In this document: piece by piece, positions 59,445-64,000 of the stretch
Layout of the letters: every line of letters starts with the position of its first letter
How positions within the stretch are numbered: the stretch's first letter is position 1
From: Plasmodium relictum
Lineage: Eukaryota > Apicomplexa > Aconoidasida > Haemosporida > Plasmodiidae
Direction: 5' to 3'
Length of the DNA stretch: 64,000 nt
Assembly (NCBI RefSeq): GCF_900005765.1
Contig: NC_041687.1
Coordinates: forward strand, 496,001 to 560,000
Notes under the pieces: model-generated
The model's database searches: none
Seen by the model: only the letters and a program-made list of their open reading frames with translations
What the model was told of the DNA's origin: nothing
Made by a program: the position numbers and the translations under genes

Positions 59445-60431
59445 TTTTATTTAAATAATAGAAACATTATATATGAGAAAATATACTATATATTGTTAAC
59501 TATTAAATAAATTTTTATAGAAAAAAAAAAAAACTTTATCTTTTTTTTATTTTTTTTATTTTATATCCATAATTTAACATTACAACTCTACTAAAAAACA
59601 AAAAAAGAAAAAGGAAAATTTTTATTGTAAAAACTTATAATTTATAATTTCTTCTTAAATAATTTATTTTGGGGGGGAGAGAGGGGATCATATATAAATA
59701 GAGAAAAGATTTTTAATGTAAAGTTACATAATTCATTTTGAACATTTTTTTTTTTTCCTTTTAATATCTTATATTTGTTTTAAATAAAAAAAAAAGCGAA
59801 ATTAAATATAATCCACAAATATAATTAAAATAAAATGAATTAATAAAACAAAAAATTGATATGTTTATATATATATATAATTAAAATGTAGAGTGGACAC
59901 TAAGAGACACTGTTTAAATATTTATATATTTTAATTAGAATTTATATTTTTATAATTTAAAAGAAAAAAAAGAAAAATTAAAATTTTATAAAATGTTAAA
60001 TTATTTATAAAAAGACATTAAGCATAATTTTTTTAATCTATTAAAATTATACAAGATCAAAAATATGTTTAATTTAGTAATTTCGATTAACTAAATTTTT
60101 TCTTATTTCTATAAGATCTCTCTTTGTTTTTAATTATAATTATTTTTTTTTTTTTACCATTTTAATAGAGAAATCAATTTAAAAATTCCATTATTTCTTC
60201 TCCTTTTTTTCTATAACATTAAATATTTTTTGAAATAATTATGAAATCACATTCTATATATATCCTATATTTACTTCTTATTACATGTATATACTATCAT
60301 TTATTTTTATTGATTCATAATTTATCTTTATTTCTAGACACTTTTATTTTCACTTTCTAAAGAAGTGTTTTGAATATTGACGTATTTTTATATATTAATA
60401 TATTGTTCATTATATTTTTATATTTCCTTAA
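59445..60431. other. Convergent 3' intergenic region, AP-4 mu / FtsH1
   Basis: About 990 bases. Contains a rare G-rich box at 59671-59686 (seven G, then AGAGAGGGG). Otherwise A/T-rich 3' UTR. No gene supported. Confidence 0.65.
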
Positions 60432-63398
60432 TTATCTTATATTCGAATTTGATATTTTATTATCTTTTTTGTTTTTATCGACTTTTTTATTAATATCCAT
60501 CTGTTTATTAACTTTATTTTGGATATTATTTTCTTCATTTAATTCACATGAGTTGTTTATTGTATTTTTACTTTTTACTTCATTTATTTCGTCATTAATA
60601 ATTATATCATTTTCTCCTTTTATTTCACTATTACTGCTTTTGTCAATATCATCAATTCTCACATTTTTGTTTTTTGAATCATTTTCATTGATTATATCGT
60701 CTTTATTTATCTCACTCTTATTATTAGCATTTTCTTCTGTACCATCAGGTATTAACTTGTATGGATTTGCCTTTACAAACTTTTCGTAGTTTGATTTAAT
60801 TGGATAAGGCCTTTCTCCAACACATTTAACTATATCATGATAAGAAATTGTTTCCTTTTGATATAATAAATTAGCTAAATTATGAACATGTTTTTCATTT
60901 TTTAATAAAATTGATTTAACTCTTTTATACTGAGTTTCTATAAGATTGCGAACCTCATTATCAATTAAGTGAGCTAAGCATTCAGAATGAGGTCTATATA
61001 GATTATATTCACTATTAGAATTAGGTTGAAAGGATACTAATCCTATTTCCTTATTCATACCGTATTGAGAAACAAAGGAGTAAGCAAGTTGTGTAACTTT
61101 ATTCAAATCGTCAATAGCACCAGTAGTAATTTTTCCAATAAATAGTTCCTCTGCTGCTCTTCCACCTAATATTACAGCAATTCTATCTAATATTGCCTCT
61201 CGTGAGAACAACATAATTTCTTCACTTAAATGTTGTGAATAACCAAGAGCACCATTATTTCTTGGGATAATAGAAACTTTTAAAACTGGATCTGCAAATT
61301 CTAAAAACCAACCAATTAGAGCATGTCCTGTTTCGTGATATGAAATAATCTTCTTTTCAAGAGGTGAAATAAGAGAAGAAGATTTCGGTAATCCACCAAT
61401 AACTCTTTCAATGGCTACTTCAAAATCTTTTATTTGAACTCCTAACAAATTAGATCTTCTCGCACATTGAATGGCCCCTTCATTAACAACATTTGCAATA
61501 TCTGCCCCTACAAATCCTGGAGTTAATGAAGCTAAAATATAGCTAATATTTTTAATATCTAGTGTATCATGTAATTTTAAATTTTTTAAATGAACTTGAA
61601 ATATTTCTGATCTTTCATTAATATCTGGTTTACTTATATTAACAATTCTATCAAATCTTCCCGGTCTTGTAATAGCAGGATCTAATATATCTACTCTATT
61701 AGTTCCTGCTAATACAACTACTTTATCATTAGAGGTATGAAACCCATCCATTTCTACTAGCATCTGATTTAGTGTATTTTCTCTCTCATCATTACCACCT
61801 CCTGCAAATCCACCTTTTGATCTTTTTCTTCCAACAGCATCAATTTCATCAATAAAAATAATCGAAGGAGCATGCTTTCTTGCTTGAGCAAATAGTTCTC
61901 TAACCCTAGATGGACCTATTCCAACAAATACTTCAATAAAATCACTACCACTTATATTAAAAAAAGGAACATTTGCTTCTCCTGCTACAGCTTTTGCTAA
62001 TAAAGTTTTTCCTGTACCTGGAGCTCCACATAATAATGCTCCTTTTGGTATTTTTGCTCCTAATATTTCATATTTCGCAGGATTTTTTAAAAAATCTACA
62101 AATTCCATTATTTCTTCTTTTGCTTGTTTCATACCTGCTACATTAGAAAATTTTATATCCGTTTTAAAATTGTTTTTATTGATAGGAGATATTTTACTAA
62201 ACTTAAATAATTTATCCATACCACTATTCGTTACATTTTTTAATGTAATTTTTTGAAATAAAAAAATTAATAATAAAAAAAATAATATACTTGGAATATA
62301 TCCTTTTACTTCATTTAATATATTTGTTTCATTCATATACTGTACTTCTATTATTTCTTCTCTATTTATATTCATTTCTTTTTGAATCTCTTCTACCTTT
62401 CTCTCAAAACTATCACTATTACCAATTCGAAAACATACATATTTTAAATGATACTTTTTTATTCCATATGTATTTAAGTAAGCTTTCACATAATCTTTAT
62501 TTATTAACTTAATTTTTTCTACATATCCTTTAGATAAATAATTGTAAAAAAACTCATTTGGGGTTATTTCATTATATAGGCTATTAGAATCAACAAATAA
62601 TAAGAAGAGCAATAGCAACAAAAAAAATATATAAAAAAAATAATTATCAAATTTTTTATTTTTCTCATCTTCAGGCTTATATGAATTAGGAGAGGATTTT
62701 TTGTCTTCAAATCTTTCAAATCCTTTAGGAACTTTGGTAAAATAAATTTTCAAAAACTCAAATAAATTTATTTTATCTCTTTTATTAATACGCAAAATAT
62801 TCCCAAAAAAAGAAATGTTTTTTTTTTTTAATTTGCTTTTTTTCAAAAAATTAAGAATTTTTTTTATATCTTCTTTACTTTTATCTGAAAACTTATCAAA
62901 AAAAGAAATATATTTTTCGTTTAACTTATTCTCACTCAAAAAATTTCCTTTCATTTTATAATTTCTATTTTTGTCATTTATCCTATTTAATAGTAAATAA
63001 TTATTTAAAAAATATTTTATATTTTCATAATTTACAAAATTATTTTCTTTATTTCTATAATAAATTTTTTCATCCCTATTTATTTTTTTATTGTATATTT
63101 TGATGTACTTCATAAACTCATTTTCAAAATGAAAATTATTTTTCTTCCATTTATGAATAAATTTTAAAAATGAATTTAAAGAAAATCTATATTCTGAACT
63201 TTTATCATTGCATACATCACTTTCGTTTATATTTTTTATATTTTTATTCAAATGGTTTACACATAAAGAACTATATTTTCTCTCATTTCCTTCTAATTCT
63301 ATTTTCTTACGAAAATTATTTATCCATTTATTATTAAAAACATTTGCTTCATTATATAAAAATTTCTTATTTTTTCTTATTACAAACAGTTTATGCAT
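60432..63398 (-). CDS. FTSH1: ATP-dependent zinc metalloprotease FtsH1
   Basis: Membrane-bound AAA protease, single exon, 988 residues. About 240 residues of Lys/Asn-rich leader precede TM1 (about 251-269, LLLLLFLLFVD) and a 100-residue intermembrane domain, then TM2 (about 368-385, IPSILFFLLLIFLF). The AAA module shows Walker A GAPGTGKT (458-465), Walker B SIIFIDEIDA (512-521) and the second region of homology with GTNRVDILDPAITRPGRFDR. The protease zinc site is HETGH (688-692), and the GGRAAEELF motif follows. The last 140 residues are a Lys/Asp/Asn tail. From memory, the P. falciparum ortholog at this locus is needed for apicoplast biogenesis and is the actinonin target; earlier work placed it in mitochondria. 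The basic Lys/Asn leader could act as an organelle-targeting sequence. Confidence 0.96.
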   Translation of the reverse strand: MHKLFVIRKNKKFLYNEANVFNNKWINNFRKKIELEGNERKYSSLCVNHLNKNIKNINESDVCNDKSSEYRFSLNSFLKFIHKWKKNNFHFENEFMKYIKIYNKKINRDEKIYYRNKENNFVNYENIKYFLNNYLLLNRINDKNRNYKMKGNFLSENKLNEKYISFFDKFSDKSKEDIKKILNFLKKSKLKKKNISFFGNILRINKRDKINLFEFLKIYFTKVPKGFERFEDKKSSPNSYKPEDEKNKKFDNYFFYIFFLLLLLFLLFVDSNSLYNEITPNEFFYNYLSKGYVEKIKLINKDYVKAYLNTYGIKKYHLKYVCFRIGNSDSFERKVEEIQKEMNINREEIIEVQYMNETNILNEVKGYIPSILFFLLLIFLFQKITLKNVTNSGMDKLFKFSKISPINKNNFKTDIKFSNVAGMKQAKEEIMEFVDFLKNPAKYEILGAKIPKGALLCGAPGTGKTLLAKAVAGEANVPFFNISGSDFIEVFVGIGPSRVRELFAQARKHAPSIIFIDEIDAVGRKRSKGGFAGGGNDERENTLNQMLVEMDGFHTSNDKVVVLAGTNRVDILDPAITRPGRFDRIVNISKPDINERSEIFQVHLKNLKLHDTLDIKNISYILASLTPGFVGADIANVVNEGAIQCARRSNLLGVQIKDFEVAIERVIGGLPKSSSLISPLEKKIISYHETGHALIGWFLEFADPVLKVSIIPRNNGALGYSQHLSEEIMLFSREAILDRIAVILGGRAAEELFIGKITTGAIDDLNKVTQLAYSFVSQYGMNKEIGLVSFQPNSNSEYNLYRPHSECLAHLIDNEVRNLIETQYKRVKSILLKNEKHVHNLANLLYQKETISYHDIVKCVGERPYPIKSNYEKFVKANPYKLIPDGTEENANNKSEINKDDIINENDSKNKNVRIDDIDKSSNSEIKGENDIIINDEINEVKSKNTINNSCELNEENNIQNKVNKQMDINKKVDKNKKDNKISNSNIR

Positions 63399-63460
63399 TT
63401 TCTTTTATAAATATATATATACTACTTTAAATAAAAATATAATATGAAATCAAATCATTA

Positions 63461-63503
<43 letters not shown>

Positions 63504-64000
63504 TAATTATTTTTTCGGTATTAATAAAAAAAGATAAATAAAAAATTATTATCAATGAAACGATATAAGAACAACTATAAAAATACGATTATACTATGTT
63601 ATCAAAATATAATCAAAGTAAAACTTCATATTTTATACTTAAATATGATAATTACATCTTTATCAATATATTTGTTTAATATTATATTTTTTAAATAAAA
63701 TTCAATAAAAGAAATATCATGCATAATTGTTTAAATTCCTTTAAAAAAAAAATTTATAGAAAATTAAAAAAAAAAAAGTTTAAGATGAATTGAAAAAAAA
63801 AAAAAAATTAGAGAAATATATATATATATTAATAAAAATAATAAATTAAAAAGGGGAAAAAAAAGTATGTATAAATATTTATTTATATATATATTTTTTT
63901 TTTTTTTTTTGCAAAATCACGTTTTTTCTCTATGTATTGAAAATATTAAAATTGTTTAAAATTTTAAAGATTATATGCAACATATAATCAAAGATTCATT
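63399..64000. other. Upstream region of FtsH1 to window end
   Basis: About 600 bases of A/T-rich DNA, presumably the FtsH1 promoter and 5' UTR. Contains an AT repeat at about 63480-63501. No gene seen. Confidence 0.65.

Noticed and set aside
60370-60789. 139-codon plus-strand frame at the FtsH1 3' end resembling a multi-pass membrane protein
   Set aside because: It is the antisense of the Asn/Lys/Asp tail of FtsH1, which reads as Ile/Leu/Phe on the other strand.
1-64000. tRNA, rRNA, CRISPR, transposon or virus-derived elements
   Set aside because: I looked for clover-leaf G/C islands, direct-repeat arrays, transposase or reverse-transcriptase motifs and found none.
1-64000. A centromere in this window
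   Set aside because: No spacer is a 2-kb block of over 97% A/T with tandem repeats; the longest spacers (about 2 kb) still hold scattered G/C words and typical promoter texture.

Overview
The window is nuclear DNA from a malaria parasite (genus Plasmodium). Base composition is extremely A+T rich, intergenic DNA is almost wholly poly(A)/poly(T) and AT repeats, coding regions use A/T-ending codons, proteins carry Asn/Lys-rich insertions and Asp/Glu runs, and introns are short GT-AG with T-rich acceptors. The gene order RAN, MLH1, mitochondrial HSP90, insulinase, HAD hydrolase, NOP56, MYST, U2AF, HECT, AP-4 mu, FtsH1 agrees with my memory of P. falciparum chromosome 11. The very high A+T and long homopolymers suggest an avian malaria species or the P. 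falciparum group rather than a vivax-type or rodent species; the species call is inference.

Layout. Left end (1-1374): no convincing gene. 1.4-6.8 kb: Ran GTPase and MLH1, both minus. 8.3-14.1 kb: a large unknown Asn/Lys-rich protein (+) facing a small two-exon unknown protein (-). 16.1-20.2 kb: AP-1 sigma (+) convergent with the TRAP1-type mitochondrial HSP90 (-). 22.2-27.9 kb: an M16C metalloprotease (+) convergent with a HAD phosphatase (-). 29.6-33.8 kb: NOP56 (+) convergent with a MYST histone acetyltransferase (-). 34.3-41.6 kb: a minus-strand block with a possible structured RNA, an 18-exon coiled-coil/EF-hand-like gene, a tiny two-exon gene, and the seven-exon WD40 protein ARPC1. 42.2-48.2 kb: a seven-exon secreted protein (+), a membrane-anchored acyl-CoA-binding/ankyrin protein (-), Trm10 tRNA methyltransferase (+) and a DUF1764 protein (-). 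49.2-63.4 kb: U2AF small subunit (-), a giant HECT ubiquitin ligase (+), AP-4 mu (+) and FtsH1 (-).

The genes are mostly housekeeping: nuclear transport (Ran), mismatch repair (MLH1), chromatin (MYST), snoRNP/rRNA (NOP56, DUF1764), tRNA modification (Trm10), splicing (U2AF), vesicle coats (AP-1 sigma, AP-4 mu), ubiquitin (HECT), organelle proteostasis (TRAP1, FtsH1) and actin (ARPC1). They are transcribed singly; I see no operons, mobile elements, viral remnants, CRISPR arrays, tRNAs or rRNAs.

Most of the added value lies in the spliced genes, which single-frame ORFs miss. I rebuilt the exons of ten spliced genes (Ran, both unknown proteins around 8-14 kb, AP-1 sigma, the coiled-coil gene, ARPC1, the secreted protein, Trm10, DUF1764, AP-4 mu) with consistent splice phases, plus an eleventh, tiny candidate gene. 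The items most worth a second look are the 18-exon coiled-coil protein with a calmodulin-like tail, the tiny gene between it and ARPC1, the possible structured RNA at 34.3 kb, and the secreted cysteine-containing protein.
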